Notes: generated from the sequence alone by a model not told the origin. A DNA stretch of 64,000 nt from Cymodocea nodosa (GCA_036874045.1 CM072335.1:10126001-10190000); one strand, 5' to 3'. Numbered from the stretch's first letter, positions 26,601 through 38,442 are shown. Made by a program: numbers and translations.

Positions 26601-28888
26601 CTCTCCTTTTTGCATCATGGTAGGATGGTCTTTTTGTAAATCAAACTGTCACTAAGAGACCACCCTATTATTGATAACGATTTCCAAAATTAATGTCACA
26701 TACTGAATGACATCATGATCAAAATGTGCCATTGCAACGACATTTGATATCGACAGGGTTGTATTCTCTTACCAAAATTTTGTAACATCTTAAATTACAA
26801 TAATCACCGTACCATGAAAAGAGAAACGTTTAATATTCGTGGTGTCGTGCTATTTCTTTAAGAGAGTTGTAATCATTGCAAATGAGTGGAAATAATTGCA
26901 TCTTTATTTACAAACTTTAACTAATCCAATTCAACTAGTTTCTAGTGTGAATTACCTTAGTTTTCGACCTTTTAGTAATGACAAATTTAAGAATGTGGGT
27001 GTGATCATACCAACACAAAAGCACTACATCCCATAGGAACTCCAAAGTTAAATGTGTTTGGGCGATAGTAGAACTAAGATGGATGACCTCTTGGGAAGTC
27101 CTTGTGTTGCACTCCTTTTTGCATCATGGTAGGATGGTCTTATTGTAAATCAAACTGTCATTAAGAGTCGACCCTATTATTGATAACGGTTTCCAAAATT
27201 AATGTCATATATTGAATAAAATCTTGATCAAAATGTGCCATTCTAACGGTGTTTGATATCGAAAGGGTTGTATTCTCTTACCAAAATTTTGTAACATCTT
27301 AACTTACAACAATCAACGTACCATGAAATGAGAAACGTTTAATACTTGTGGTGTCCTGCTGTATTTTTAAGAGAGTTGTAATCATTGCAAATGAGTTGAA
27401 ATAATTGCATTTTTATTTACAAACTTTAAATAATCCAATTCAACTAGTTTCTAGTGTGAATTACCTTATTTTTCGACCTTTCAGTAATGACAAATTCAAG
27501 AATGTGGGTGCGATCATACCAACACAAAAGCACTACATCCCATTAGAACTCCAAAGTTAAATGTGTTTGGGTGAGAGTAGAACTAAGATGGATGACCACT
27601 TGGGAAGTCCTTGTGTTGCACTCCTTTTTCCATCATGGTAGGATGGTCTTTTTGTAAATCAAACTGTCACTAAGAGTCGACCCTGTTATTGATAACGGTT
27701 TCCAAAATTAATAGCATATATAGAATGACATCAAGATCAAAATGTGCCATTCTAACGGTGTTTGATATCGAAATGGTTGTATTCTCTTACTAAAATTTTG
27801 TAACATCTTAACATACAACAATTAGAATACCATGAAATGAGAAACCTTTAATATCCGTTGTGTCGTGCTGTTTTTCAAAGACAGTTGTAATCATTTCAAA
27901 ATGAGTTAAAATAATTGAATCCTTATTTACAAACTTTAAATAATCAAATTCAACTAGTTTCTAGTGTGAATTACCATAGTTTTCGATCATTCAGTAATGA
28001 CAAATTTAAGAATGTGGGTGCGATCATACCAACACAAAAGCACTAGATCCAATCAGAACTCCAAAGTTAAATTTGTTTGTGCGAGAGTACTACTATGATA
28101 GGTAAGCTCTTGGGAAGTCCTTGTGTTGCACTCCTTTTTGCATCATGTTAGGATGTTCTTCTTGTAAATCAAACTGTCACTAAGAGACGTCCCTATTATT
28201 GACAACGGTTTCCAAAATTAATGTCATGTATTGAATGACATCATGATAAAAATGTTCCATTATTACGGTATTTAATATCCCTGGTGTCGTACTATTTTTT
28301 TAAGAGAGTTGTAATCTTTGCAAATGAGTTGAAACAATTGGATCTATATTTACAAACTTTAAATAATCCAATTCAACTAGTTTCTAGTGTGAATTACCAT
28401 AGTTTTCGATCATTCAGTAATGACAAATTTAAGAATATGGGTGCGATTAGACCAAAACATAAGCACTGCATCCAATCAGAACTCCCAAGTTAAAGGTGTT
28501 TGGGCAAGAGTAGTACTGAGATGGGTGACCTTTTGTTGCACTGCTTTTTGCATCATGGTAAGATGGTCTTTTTGTAAATCAAACTGTCACTAAGAGACGA
28601 CCCTACTACTGATAATGGTTTCCAAAATTAATGTCATATATTGAATGACATCATAATCAAAATGTGCCATTGTAACAGTGGTTGATATCGAAAGGGTTGT
28701 ATTCTATTACAAAAATTTTGTAACATCTTAACTTACAACAATTAGGGTAGCATTAAATGAGAAACATTTAATATCCGTTGTGTCGTGGTGTTTTTTTAAG
28801 AGAGTTGTAATCATTGCAAATGAGTTGAAATAATTGGATCTTTATTTACAAACTTTAAATAATCCAATTCAACTTACAACAATTAGGG
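23606..28888 (+). repeat. 5S rDNA-derived satellite array, subfamily I (right part)
   Basis: This continues the left array: the PIF insertion splits one monomer, and removing the element plus one TAA restores CACTAAGAG. 5S-like blocks start near 23944, 24452, 24961, 25470, 25980, 26488, 26997, 27506, 28016 and 28439 (10 blocks). The last units are damaged: about 86 bp of spacer are missing near 28,267, and the last block lacks about 12 nt after GGGTGACCT (near 28,529). The array then breaks inside a spacer near 28,876, where sequence from another spacer position (ACTTACAACAATTAGGGT) follows directly before non-satellite DNA begins at about 28,889. Confidence 0.92.
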
Positions 28889-29012
28889 TTGAATTGTGTA
28901 TCTTTAATATTTTCTAAAATATAATTGAAACTTTAAAACTCAAAAACAAGTTGAGACATTGTTTTCATAAAATCATTTTTATTCAAGGTTTCAATTACAA
29001 TATACAATTCAA
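28889..29012. repeat. imperfect inverted repeat (hairpin) at the satellite/non-satellite boundary
   Basis: Outer arms TTGAATTGTGTA (28,889-28,900) and TATACAATTCAA (29,001-29,012) pair in 11 of 12 positions. Inner arms ATAATTGAAAC (28,921-28,931) and GTTTCAATTA (28,988-28,997) also pair. It starts at the exact point where the satellite ends, so it may mark the end of an inserted element. Confidence 0.6.
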
Positions 29013-29743
29013 TTCTCCTCAGAAATTGTAGATGCAATTATATCTCAATACCATGTATCATCTAAACAATTTCATAACTACAAACAGAGAAAACTAATTT
29101 GTGGAATTTAAAACATTTCTCCATGTTTGAGATCTTTCTTCTTCTTCTTTTGTTTCTTCAGCAATTCTTCAGTGACGAATATCTTGTCTTTTCATGCTTC
29201 ACCGAATTTGCTTTCTTCTGATACTTCAAATCTTTAGTGACGAAAATCTTACCTTTTGATGCTTCACTGAACTTTCTTCCACTTAAGAGATTTTTCCCGA
29301 GAAGGTGTTTTTGATCCCTGAAAAAGATTTTTCTTTTGGTGTGTAGGGATGGTTTGATCCTTGAAAAAATTTTTCATTTTGTGTGCAAGGATAAATTGAT
29401 CAACGAGAATTCTATGCCTTTTATACTGTATCTTCATTTCATGCATATCCTTCACATTTAACCATTACCAGTTTTCCACTTCTCCACGTCTTTTCTTTTT
29501 CCTTCATCGAAACACACACGTTCTAACCCACGTTTATATTTTGAATTTTCTTTAATCATCAGTCTCGGATCTTTGAAAAATTTCATGTAAAATAAACTTT
29601 CTCGTCCAAAAGTTTTTCATCAGTGTAATAAGAAGTCGTTACTTTAATGTTAACTAAACGAGTAACACAAGTATATATATAACTTAACGTTTCTAACTTA
29701 ACGAGTTCCTCATGTGCCATTTCACATGACAAGTACTGTAGCT

Positions 29744-29852
29744 AACTCAACGAACTAAGTCCGTGGTGTTATGCTATCTCAACGAACCATCTCCGTTGTG
29801 TTATGATAACTCAACGAACCATTTCCGTTGTGTTATGATAACTCAACGAACC
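29744..29852. repeat. 32-bp tandem repeat, ~3.3 copies
   Basis: Starts at 29,746, 29,778, 29,810 and 29,842 with CTCAACGAAC, each followed by CATTTCCGTTGTGTTATGAT or a close variant. Exact 32-bp spacing. The wider neighbourhood has looser TAACTTAACGAG repeats. Role unknown. Confidence 0.85.
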
Positions 29853-30417
29853 AGTAATAAACAAATGTTTTTATAATAAGAATTTTACCACGTGCAAAAA
29901 TAACAACTTAAGTTTATAACGCTAACCAAACGCGTTGCCTTAGTGTTCAATATAGCAACTCAACGTGTTTAGTTATGTTAACTTAACGAGTTAAACATGT
30001 GCACCTCACGTGATACAATACAACATTCGTAACTTATAATTTCACCACGTGTATAACACTAACTTAATGAGTTTGTCTCTTCTTTTACTCACTAACTTAA
30101 CGAGTTATCACGTGACCTATTTTAACCTTTAAGTCTCTAACTTAACGAGTTCTCACGTGACCTCTATACAAACAAAACTCTAACTTAATGAGTTGTCTAA
30201 ACGTGCACTGTTCATGATATAGAAGATATAATATTAAAACATATCATGCTTTTCAATAAAAACACACGTTAACTTAACGTTTAGCTAAATGAGAAATTAA
30301 TGCAACGAAATGACTAGTTATTAACTTCAGATCCAATACAGACAAGTATTTATATCAATAAGCTTTTTCTGTAGTAATTGATGATTTTAATTTCTTTTCA
30401 CAAGCAATAGTAATTGA

Positions 30418-32505
30418 GCAAATATCTTCATAAAACTAACTGAAAATGGATATTATGTAGTGTTTGAAGATAATGTATGCAAAATAATTGATAAAAATAC
30501 AGATGAAATTAAGTTTATTGCTAAAAGAGAAGGTTATGTATGTATTTTATCTTTACCTTCTAGTGTAGTTGATTTAAATTCATGTTTGTTAGTTGAAACT
30601 AGTGATGCATATCTATGGCATAGAAGGATTGGGCATATAAATATGAGACTGTTGCATAAACTATCTAGAAAACATTTAGTGAGAGGTTTACCAAAGATTA
30701 AATACTCAAAGAACTTTATGTGTGATGCATGTGAGTTAGGTAAACTTCACAAAAACTCTTTTAAATCTAAAACTGATATTTCAAGCAAGAGAGTCTTAGA
30801 ACTTATACATATGGATCTATTTGGACTAACAAGAATCATGAGTCTTGGTGGTAAACGGTATGTATTTGTTTTAGTAGATGACTTCTCTAGATACACTTGG
30901 GTATATTTTCTAGCATCTAAGACAGAAGTTTTTGAAAAATTTAAAATGTTTTGCAATTTTGTTCAAAATGAGCAAAGTGTCTCTATTCAAAAACTTAGGA
31001 GTGATCTTGGAACTGAATTTGATAATGATCAAATGGATAACTATTGTAATGAACATGGCATTGATCACAGATTTTCTTTTCCAAGAGCACCGTGTCAAAA
31101 TGGTGTTGTTGAGAGAAAGAATAGATCACTTCAAGAAATGGCCAGAACTATGTTGAATGAACATAAGTTACCTCAAAATCTTTGGGCTGAAGCAGTAAAT
31201 ACAGCTTCTTATGTTATTAACAGAAGTCATTTAAGACCTCATGTTAATAAAACATCTTTTGAAATTATGTTTAATAGGGTTCCAAAAATTTCCTATATGA
31301 AACCATTTGGCAGCAAGTGTTTTATTCTTAATACTAAGGATAAAATGGATAAATTTCAAGCCAAATCGGATGAAGGAATTTTTGTAAGTTACTCTACTAG
31401 AAGTAAAGCCTATAGAGTATATAACAAGACTTCTAGGACTATTGAAGAAACCCTCCATGTAAGCTTCAATGAAAATTCTCTTAGAGAATCTCAATCTAAA
31501 GCTGATAATGATGATATGATCAATTTTCCAAATGAGTTAGAGATCAATAGAGAGATTGATGATTTATCTGAGAAAATCAAAAATATGAACTTCAATGATC
31601 AAACTAGTGATGAAAGTGATGGACTTTCAGATGTTGATGAGAATATTGAGGAAAATCAGAGAAATTGGCGTTATTCTTCATCACATCCCATTACTCAAGT
31701 CATTGGTAATATTAATGAGGGAGTTAAAACTAGAGCTTCAGTAAATTTAAATAGTATGTGTATGTTTGTTTCTATGGTGGAACCAAGGAATATACAAGAA
31801 GCATTATCTGATGAAAATTAGATAGTGGCAATGCAAGAAGAACTAAATCAATTCATCAAAAATGATGTATGGGAATTAGTCTCTCCACGAGAAAATCAGT
31901 CCATAATAGGTACAAAGTGGATCTTTAGAAACAAAACTAACGATACTGGTCAAATTATAAGGAATAAAGCTAGATTAGTTGCACAAGGGTATACACAGGA
32001 AGAAGGATTAGATTATGATGAAACATTTGCTCCTGTGGCTAGGTTAGAAAGTATTAGAATATTATTGGCCTATGCTTGTTATATGGATTTTAAATTATAT
32101 CAAATGGATGTAAAGAGTGCATTTCTAAATGGTTTAATTAATGAAGAAGTCTATGTAAAACAACCACCTGGATTTGAAGATATTAAAAATCCTGACTTTG
32201 TGTATAAATTGAAGAAAGCCTTATATGGTTTGAAGTAAGCACCTAGATCATGGTATGAAAGATTGTCTACTTTTTTAATAGAAAAAGGCTATATCATGGG
32301 AAAAGCGGATCATACTCTATTTATTAAGAGAGATAGTAAAGATCAGATTGTTTTTCAAATATACGTGGATGATATAATCTTTGGAGCAACCTTTGATAAG
32401 TTGATAGAAATATTCTCTAAAGAGATGACTAATCAGTTTGAAATGAGTATGGTAGGAGAACTTTCATATTTTCTAGGACTTCAAATTAAGCAAAGTAGGA
32501 CAAAT
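30418..32505 (+). pseudogene. Ty1/Copia retrotransposon pol remnant (GAG-pre-integrase, integrase, reverse transcriptase)
   Basis: One reading frame holds, in order, the GAG-pre-integrase zinc motif (WH, GH, CDAC in 30,615-30,735), the integrase core with catalytic residues in HMDLFG, RSDLGTEF and NGVVERKN, and the reverse transcriptase with [11 protein letters not shown] and the active-site box YVDDIIFG (near 32,364-32,387), ending at YFLGLQIKQ. This domain order is Copia-type, and MSLGGKRYVFVLVDDFSRYT resembles the SIRE/Maximus group. The frame opens mid-domain at 30,418 just after a stop, so protease and gag are missing on the left, and RNase H is missing on the right. Two in-frame stops, TAG at 31,819-31,821 (where Trp is usual) and TAA at 32,236-32,238 (in LYGLK-APRSW, where Gln is usual), disable it. 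Confidence 0.93.
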
Positions 32506-33539
32506 CAAAAGAAGACGGCTTAGAAAACTCAGAAAAAGTTTTACAACAAAAGGGTTTGAAGGTCACTTGGGATGACACGTCTGAAGAGTCTGAATCTGAC
32601 GAATCAGCATCAAAATCTTCACATTCAGAAAGAGAACAAGAGTTAGAAGACGTTGCTCATGTGTGCTTCATGGCAGATGAGTTTGAGGTAATATCTGATC
32701 CAGAAAGTCATTCAGATTTCAAATTTGATGAATTATTATGTGCTTATCATGCATTATTACAAAAACTTAAAGTATGTAAATTGGAAAATAAGAATATTAG
32801 AAAATTTTCATCCATTATGGAAGAAGAAAATTGTTTCCTATCTACTACTTTAGAAAAGTTTAAATGTGATAATGAAAATCATGCTAGAGATTTGCAAAAA
32901 TTTAGATTTAATGAATGTATCTTGCATGAACAAATACAGAATATAAATGCTGAAAAATTAAAAAGAGAATCTGAAAATGAAATGTTGAGAAACAATATAA
33001 ATAAACTTGAATTAGAGATAGATAAATTAAAACTAAGAGAGCAAGATTTAAATTCTACATTTGAGAAATGGAATTTAAGTCAAACTAAGTTAGACAAACT
33101 AACTAGTACCCCTGCGGTGTCTTATAAATTTGGCTTAGGATTTGATTATCCTGAATATCAAGCCAATAAAGGATTTATTAGTTGCAGTTCAAGTAAATCT
33201 AAGACTAAAATTCCTTTTATTTTGAAACAAGGTAATAAATATGTAGAAGTAGGTACTTCAAGGGATGAATCAAGCAGTAATAATATAAATCAATGTGATT
33301 TGTCAAATTGTACTTCTAACATGACTATAAATGTTTCTAAAAATCTTGTTTCTTGTTCTGGAAATTCAGTTTCTAAAATTTCAGACAATTGTTGTAAACT
33401 GAAAATTCAGAAACCTGAGCATGTAATTCAATACATTGGTATTAGACCAATTACTCATTTTGCATGTGATAAAACAAAAAATTCTTGTGCAGAAAAAGAT
33501 TTTGTATGTACAAAAAGTGTTAATACAAGTACAAAATAA
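32499..33539 (+). pseudogene. Copia gag-like fragment placed after pol
   Basis: In a different frame from pol, open from 32,499 to a TAA at 33,537-33,539. It starts with GLKVTWDDTSEESESDES, then an acidic stretch and HVCFMADEFEV, followed by a ~130-residue charged region that looks like a coiled coil (KLKRESENEMLRNNINKLEL). Copia gag proteins of the SIRE/Maximus kind carry a TWDDS-type acidic segment and CFMA word after the zinc knuckle, so I read this as the C-terminal part of gag or the gag-protease spacer. It should lie 5' of pol, not 3'. The stop codon is created by the junction with the satellite at about 33,533-33,536. Assignment is by pattern only. Confidence 0.65.
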
Positions 33540-34317
33540 TTTGATCTTCATTTACAAACTTTAAATAATCTAATTCGACAACTTTCTAGTGTGAATTATC
33601 ATAGTTTTATATCTTTCTGTAATGATAAATTTAGTAATGCGTGTGCGACCATATCAATACAAAAGCACTGGATCTCATTAAAACTCCAAAGTTAAATGTG
33701 TTTGGGCGAGAGTAGTATTAAGATTGGTGACCTCTTTGGAAGTCCTTGTGTTGCACTCCTTTTTGCATCATGGTAGGATGGTCTTTTTGTAAATCAAATA
33801 CTCACTATGAGACGACCCTATTATTGATAATGGTTTCCAAAATTAATGTCATATATTGAATGACATCATGATCAAAATGTTCCATTATAACGGTGGTTGA
33901 TATCGAAAGGGTTGTATTCTATTACTAAAATTTTGTAACATCTTAACTTACAACAATTAGAGTACTAGGAAATGAGAAATGTTTAATAACCGTTGTGTCG
34001 TGATGTTATTTTAAGAGAGTTGTAATCATTGCAAATGAGTTGAAATAATTGGATCTTCATTTACAAACTTTAAATAATCTAATTCAACAACTTTCTAGTG
34101 TGAATTATCATAGTTTTCGATCTTTCTATAATGATAAATTTGAAAATGTGTCTGTGATCATACCAACACAAAAGCATTGGATCTCATCAAAACTTCAAAG
34201 TTAAATGTGTTTAGGTGAGAGTAGTATTAAGATGGGTGACATCTTGGGAAGTCCTTGTGTTGCACTCCTTTTTGCATCATGGTAGGATGGTCTTTTTGTA
34301 AATCAAACACACACTAA

Positions 34318-34924
34318 GGGCATGTTAGTGCATGACGGAAAATTCTGACGGAAAGGAAACGGAAAATTTGTAACAGAAAGGAAAAGGAAAATTCTGAGAG
34401 GGGTTTAGTGCAGGACGAAAAATTCTAATGGAAATTCTGACAAAAGTTTATTACAACTAATATTCGAAAAATACAAATACATCTTAATTGAAATATTACA
34501 ATACGAAATAATATCATCTAGTTCTTCCATCCCACATTGCCATCATCATATCTTCTTGCATCTTATCAGCCATTTCTTTTCTTTGTTCTTGAGTCATTCG
34601 AACCTAGGCATTGCTTTCTATATGTATCTCTCTCATTGGTTGTATGTCATTAATAACATTTAACACATCCAACTCATCTAGCAGGTCCTCAAGTAAATCT
34701 TCCTTATCAGTCTTACGAATTACGTCAAGCACGAGAGAGGGAGAAAAATTTTCTGAATGGGGGCGATCGGAAATTTTCTTACGGTAAAGGAAATTTTTGG
34801 ATTCTATACAACGGTAAAATCTGACTTTCCTTTACGTCAATTGTAATGCACACTAACAGCATTCTGACGGAATTCAATAATTTTCCTTTCCGTCAGCTGA
34901 ATTCCGTCAGGCACTAACACGCCC
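34318..34924 (-). mobile_element. 607-bp non-autonomous PIF/Harbinger element, copy 1
   Basis: Flanked by TAA at 34,315-34,317 and 34,925-34,927; the flanks rejoin as CACTAAGAG. Ends are GGGCATGTTAGTGCATGACG and, inverted, GGGCGTGTTAGTGCCTGACG. Subterminal words GACGGAAA and GGAAAATTCTGA repeat near both ends. The interior retains only the last part of a transposase gene, so this is an internal-deletion derivative that would need a transposase supplied elsewhere. It resembles a miniature inverted-repeat element but still shows its parent gene. Confidence 0.93.
34514..34721 (-). pseudogene. 3' fragment of a PIF/Harbinger transposase gene
   Basis: Reading on the - strand the frame ends ...DMMMAMWDGRTR then stop, matching the C-terminus of the transposase at 19,029 (DMMMAMWDGRTI), preceded by TQEQRKEMADKM against the other's SQEQRKELADKM. 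Homology covers roughly the last 65-70 codons and stops near 34,721. A TAG lies in frame within CCTAGGC at about 34,604-34,606. The protein is too short to act; its value is in showing which element family gave rise to the 607-bp copies. Confidence 0.85.
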
Positions 34925-36286
34925 TAAGAGACAACGCTATTATTGATAATGGTTTCCAAAATTAATGTCATATATTGAATGACATAATGATCAAAATGTT
35001 CCATTATAACGGTGGTTGATATAGAAAGGGTTGTATTCTATTACTAAAATTTTGTAACATCTTAACTTACAACAATTAGAGTACCAGGAAATGAGAAACA
35101 TTTAATATCCGTTGTGACGTGATGTTATTTTAAGTGAGTTCTAATCATTGCAAATGAGTTGAAATAATTGGATCTTCATTTACAAACTTTAAATAATCTA
35201 ATTCAACAACTTTCTAGTGTGAATTATCAATGTTTTCGATCTTTCTATAATGATAAATTTAAAAATGTGTGTGCGACCATACCAACACAAAAGCACTGAA
35301 TCTCATTAGAACTCCAAAGTTAAATGTGTTTTGGCGAGAGTAGTACTAAAATGGGTGACCTCTTGGGAAGTCCTTGTGTCGCACTCCTTTTTGCATCATG
35401 GTAGGATCGTCTTTTTGTAAATCAAACACACACTAGGAGACGACCCTATTATTGATAATGGTTTCCAAAATTAATGTCATATATTGAATGACATCATGAT
35501 CAAAATGTTCCATTATAACGGTGGTTGATATCGAAAGGGTTGTATTCTAGTACTAAAATTTTGTAACATCTTAACTTACAACAATTAGAGTACCATGAAA
35601 TGAGAAACGTTTAATATCCGTTGTGTCATGATGTTTTTTTGAGAGAGTTGTAATCATTGCAAATGAGTTGAAATAACTGGATATTCATTTACAAACTTTA
35701 AAAAATCTAATTCAACAACTTTCTAGTGTGAATTATCAATGTTTTCGATCTTTCTGTAATGATAAATTTAGAAATGTGTGTGCCACCATACCAACACAAA
35801 AGCACTGTATCTCATCAGAACTCCAAAGTTAAATGTGCTTGGGCGAGAGCAGTACTAAGATGGGTGACCTCTAGGGAAGTCCTTGTGTTGCACTCCTTTT
35901 TGCATCATGGTAGGATGGTCTTTTTGTAAATCAAACACTCACTAAGAGACGACCCTATTATTGATAATGGTTTCCAAAATTAATGTCAAATAATGAATGA
36001 CAAAATGATCAAAATGTGCCATTATAACGTTGGTTGATACCGAAAGGTTCGTATTCTCTTACTAAAATTTTGTAACTTCTTAACTTCCAACAAATAGGGT
36101 ACCATGAAATGCGAAACGTTTAATATCCGTTGTGTCATGATGTTTTTTTAAAAGAGTTGTAATCTTTGAAAATGAGTTGAAATAATTGGAGCTTCATTGA
36201 CAAACCTTAAATAATCTAATTCAACAAGTTTCTAGTGTGAATTATCATAGTTTTCGATCTTTCTGTCACGATAAATTTAGAAATGT

Positions 36287-36405
36287 GTGTGCGACCATAC
36301 CAACACAAAAGCACTGGATCTCATCAGAACTACAAAGTTAAATGTGTTTGGGCGAGAGTAGTACTAAGATGGGTGACCTCTTGGGTAGTCCTTGTGTTGC
36401 ACTCC
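36287..36405 (+). pseudogene. 5S rRNA-like unit, well preserved (subfamily II example)
   Basis: A complete 119-nt block with no indel against plant 5S rRNA. Positions 62-80 (TTGGGCGAGAGTAGTACTA) and 82-94 (GATGGGTGACCTC) are unchanged. Differences seen against the plant consensus recalled from general knowledge include G17A, C29T, C35T, G48A, G56A, C57T, C61T, G81A, C95T and C107T. These are all transitions, several at former CpG sites (for example CACCGG now CACTGG). A TTTTT run follows directly. Upstream I see no TATA-like box near -28 and no C at -1, both usual for active plant 5S genes. Most likely a pseudogene; it could still be weakly transcribed because part of the internal promoter survives. 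Confidence 0.85.
36336..36383 (+). promoter_or_regulatory. remnant 5S internal control region (box A to box C)
   Basis: By position in the 119-nt block, this span covers the internal promoter that TFIIIA binds in real 5S genes. The box C part (AAGATGGGTGACCTCTTGG) keeps its core. The box A part reads AGTTAAATGTGTTTGG where plant 5S genes have AGTTAAGCGTGCTTGG, so three bases of the core are changed, all as transitions. The same three changes recur in nearly every monomer. Whether TFIIIA still binds cannot be told from sequence. Confidence 0.5.
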
Positions 36406-36410
36406 TTTTT
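36406..36410 (+). terminator. Pol III-type T-run after the 5S-like block (example)
   Basis: TTTTT begins right after the last base of the 119-nt block, followed by GCATCATGGTAGGATGG and a second TTTTT about 25 bp further on. Four or more T residues end Pol III transcripts. The pattern occurs in nearly every monomer (T5 in subfamilies I and II, T6 in III), so the terminator has outlasted the upstream promoter signals. Confidence 0.6.
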
Positions 36411-38442
36411 GCATCATGGTAGGATGGTCTTTTTGTAAATCAAACTTCCACTAAGAGACGACCCTATTATTAATATTGCTTTCCAAAATTAATGTCATAT
36501 ATTGAATGACATCATGATCAAAATGTGTCATTGTAACGGTGGTTGATATCGAAAGGGGTGTATTCTCTTACTAAAATTTTGTAACATCTTAACTTACAAC
36601 AATTAGAGTACCATGAAATGAGAAACATTTAATATCCGTTGTGTCATGATGTTTTTTTAAGATAGTTGTAATCGTTGCAAATGAGTTGAAATAATTGGAT
36701 CTTCATTTACAAACTTTAAATAATCTAATTCAACAAGTTTCTAGTGTCAATTGTCATAGTTTTCGATCTTTCTTTAATGACAAATTTAAAAATGTGTGTA
36801 TCACCATACCAACACAAAAGCACTGGATCTCATCAGAAATCCTTTGTTAAATGTGTTTTGGCGAGAGTATTACTAAGATGGGTGACCTCTAGCGAAGTCC
36901 TTGTGTTGCACACCTTTTTGCATCATGGTAGGATGGTCTTTTTGTAAATCAAACTCTCTTTGAGAGACGACCCTCTTATTGATAATGGTTTCCGAAATGG
37001 TGGTTGATATCGAAATTGTTGTATTCCCTTACTAAAATTTTGTCACATCATAACTTACAACAATTAGAGTACCATGAAATGAGAAACGTTTAATATCCGT
37101 TGTGTCGTGATGTTTTTTTAGGAGAGTTGTAATCATTGCAAATTTCTTGAAATAATTGGATCTTCATTTACAAACTTTAAATAATCTAATTCAACAACTT
37201 TCTAGCGTGAATTATCATAGTTTTCGATCTTTCTTTAATGATAAATTTAGAATTGTGCGTGTGACCATATCAACTTAAAAGTACCGTATCTCATCAGAAC
37301 TTCAAAGTTAAATGTGTTTGGGCGAGAGTAGTACTAAGATGGGTGACCTCTTGAGAAGTCCTTGTGTTGCACTCCTTTTTGCATCATGGTAGGATGGTCT
37401 TTTTGTAAATCAAACACACACTAAGAGACGACCCTATTATTGATAATGGTTTCCAAAATTAATGTCATATATTGAATGACATCATGATCAAAATGTTCCA
37501 TTATAACGGTGGTTGATATCGAAAGGAATGTATTCTCTTACTAAAATTTTGTAACATCTTAACTTACAGTAATTAGAGTACCATGAAATGAAAAACGTTT
37601 AATATCCATTGTGTCGTGATGTTTTTTTAAGAGAGTTGTAATCATTGCAAATGAGTTAAAATAATTTGATCTTCATTTACAAACTTTAAATAATCTAATT
37701 CGACAACTTTCTAGTGTGAATTATCATAGTTTTATATCTTTCTGTAATGATAAATTTAGTAATGCGTGTGCGACCATATCAATACAAAAGCACTGGATCT
37801 CATTAAAACTCCAAAGTTAAATGTGTTTGGGCGAGAGTAGTATTAAGATTGGTGACCTCTTTGGAAGTCCTTGTGTTGCACTCCTTTTTGCATCATGGTA
37901 GGATGGTCTTTTTGTAAATCAAATACTCACTATGAGACGACCCTATTATTGATAATGGTTTCCAAAATTAATATCATATATTGAATGACATCATGATCAA
38001 AATGTTCCATTATAACGGTGGTTGATATCGAAAGGGTTGTATTCTATTACTAAAATTTTGTAACATCTTAACTTACAACAATTAGAGTACTAGGAAATGA
38101 GAAATGTTTAATAACCGTTGTGTCGTGATGTTATTTTAAGAGAGTTGTAATCATTGCAAATGAGTTGAAATAATTGGATCTTCATTTACAAACTTTAAAT
38201 AATCTAATTCAACAACTTTCTAGTGTGAATTATCATAGTTTTCGATCTTTCTATAATGATAAATTTGAAAATGTGTCTGTGATCATACCAACACAAAAGC
38301 ATTGGATCTCATCAAAACTTCAAAGTTAAATGTGTTTAGGTGAGAGTAGTATTAAGATGGGTGACATCTTGGGAAGTCCTTGTGTTGCACTCCTTTTTGC
38401 ATCATGGTAGGATGGTCTTTTTGTAAATCAAACACACACTAA

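Larger units (their letters stand above)
28889..30417. other. non-satellite DNA left of the Copia pol remnant, no gene seen
   Basis: Begins GGTTGAATTGTGTATC at the break with the satellite and runs to the first in-frame pol codons. It contains a hairpin (28,889-29,012), a pyrimidine-rich part (29,130-29,530) and a stretch with many TAACTTAACGAGTT-type words (29,640-30,290). A 63-codon - strand frame at 29,264-29,455 matches nothing I know. It may be the leader or long terminal repeat of the retrotransposon or of another element; I could not find a matching second repeat, primer-binding site or polypurine tract. Confidence 0.5.
33536..36266 (+). repeat. segmental duplication, 2.7 kb, copy 1 (contains a PIF-type element)
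   Basis: Matches 37,661-40,391 at a constant offset of 4,125 bp with only a handful of substitutions (for example GGGCATGTT/GGGCGTGTT at the element's left end, CCGTCAGG/CCGTTAGG at its right end). The left limit coincides with the last base of the retrotransposon-derived DNA, where AAAATAATTTGATC is shared by both sides. The right limit is sharp: TTTCTGT is followed by CACG here and by AATG in the other copy. Confidence 0.88.

Noticed and set aside
30747..31494. - strand and alternate-frame ORFs over the Copia integrase
   Set aside because: Shadows of the pol frame, which has clear integrase motifs.
28889..33535. A complete LTR retrotransposon with flanking repeats
   Set aside because: No pair of matching long terminal repeats, primer-binding site or 5-bp target duplication could be found at the two junctions.
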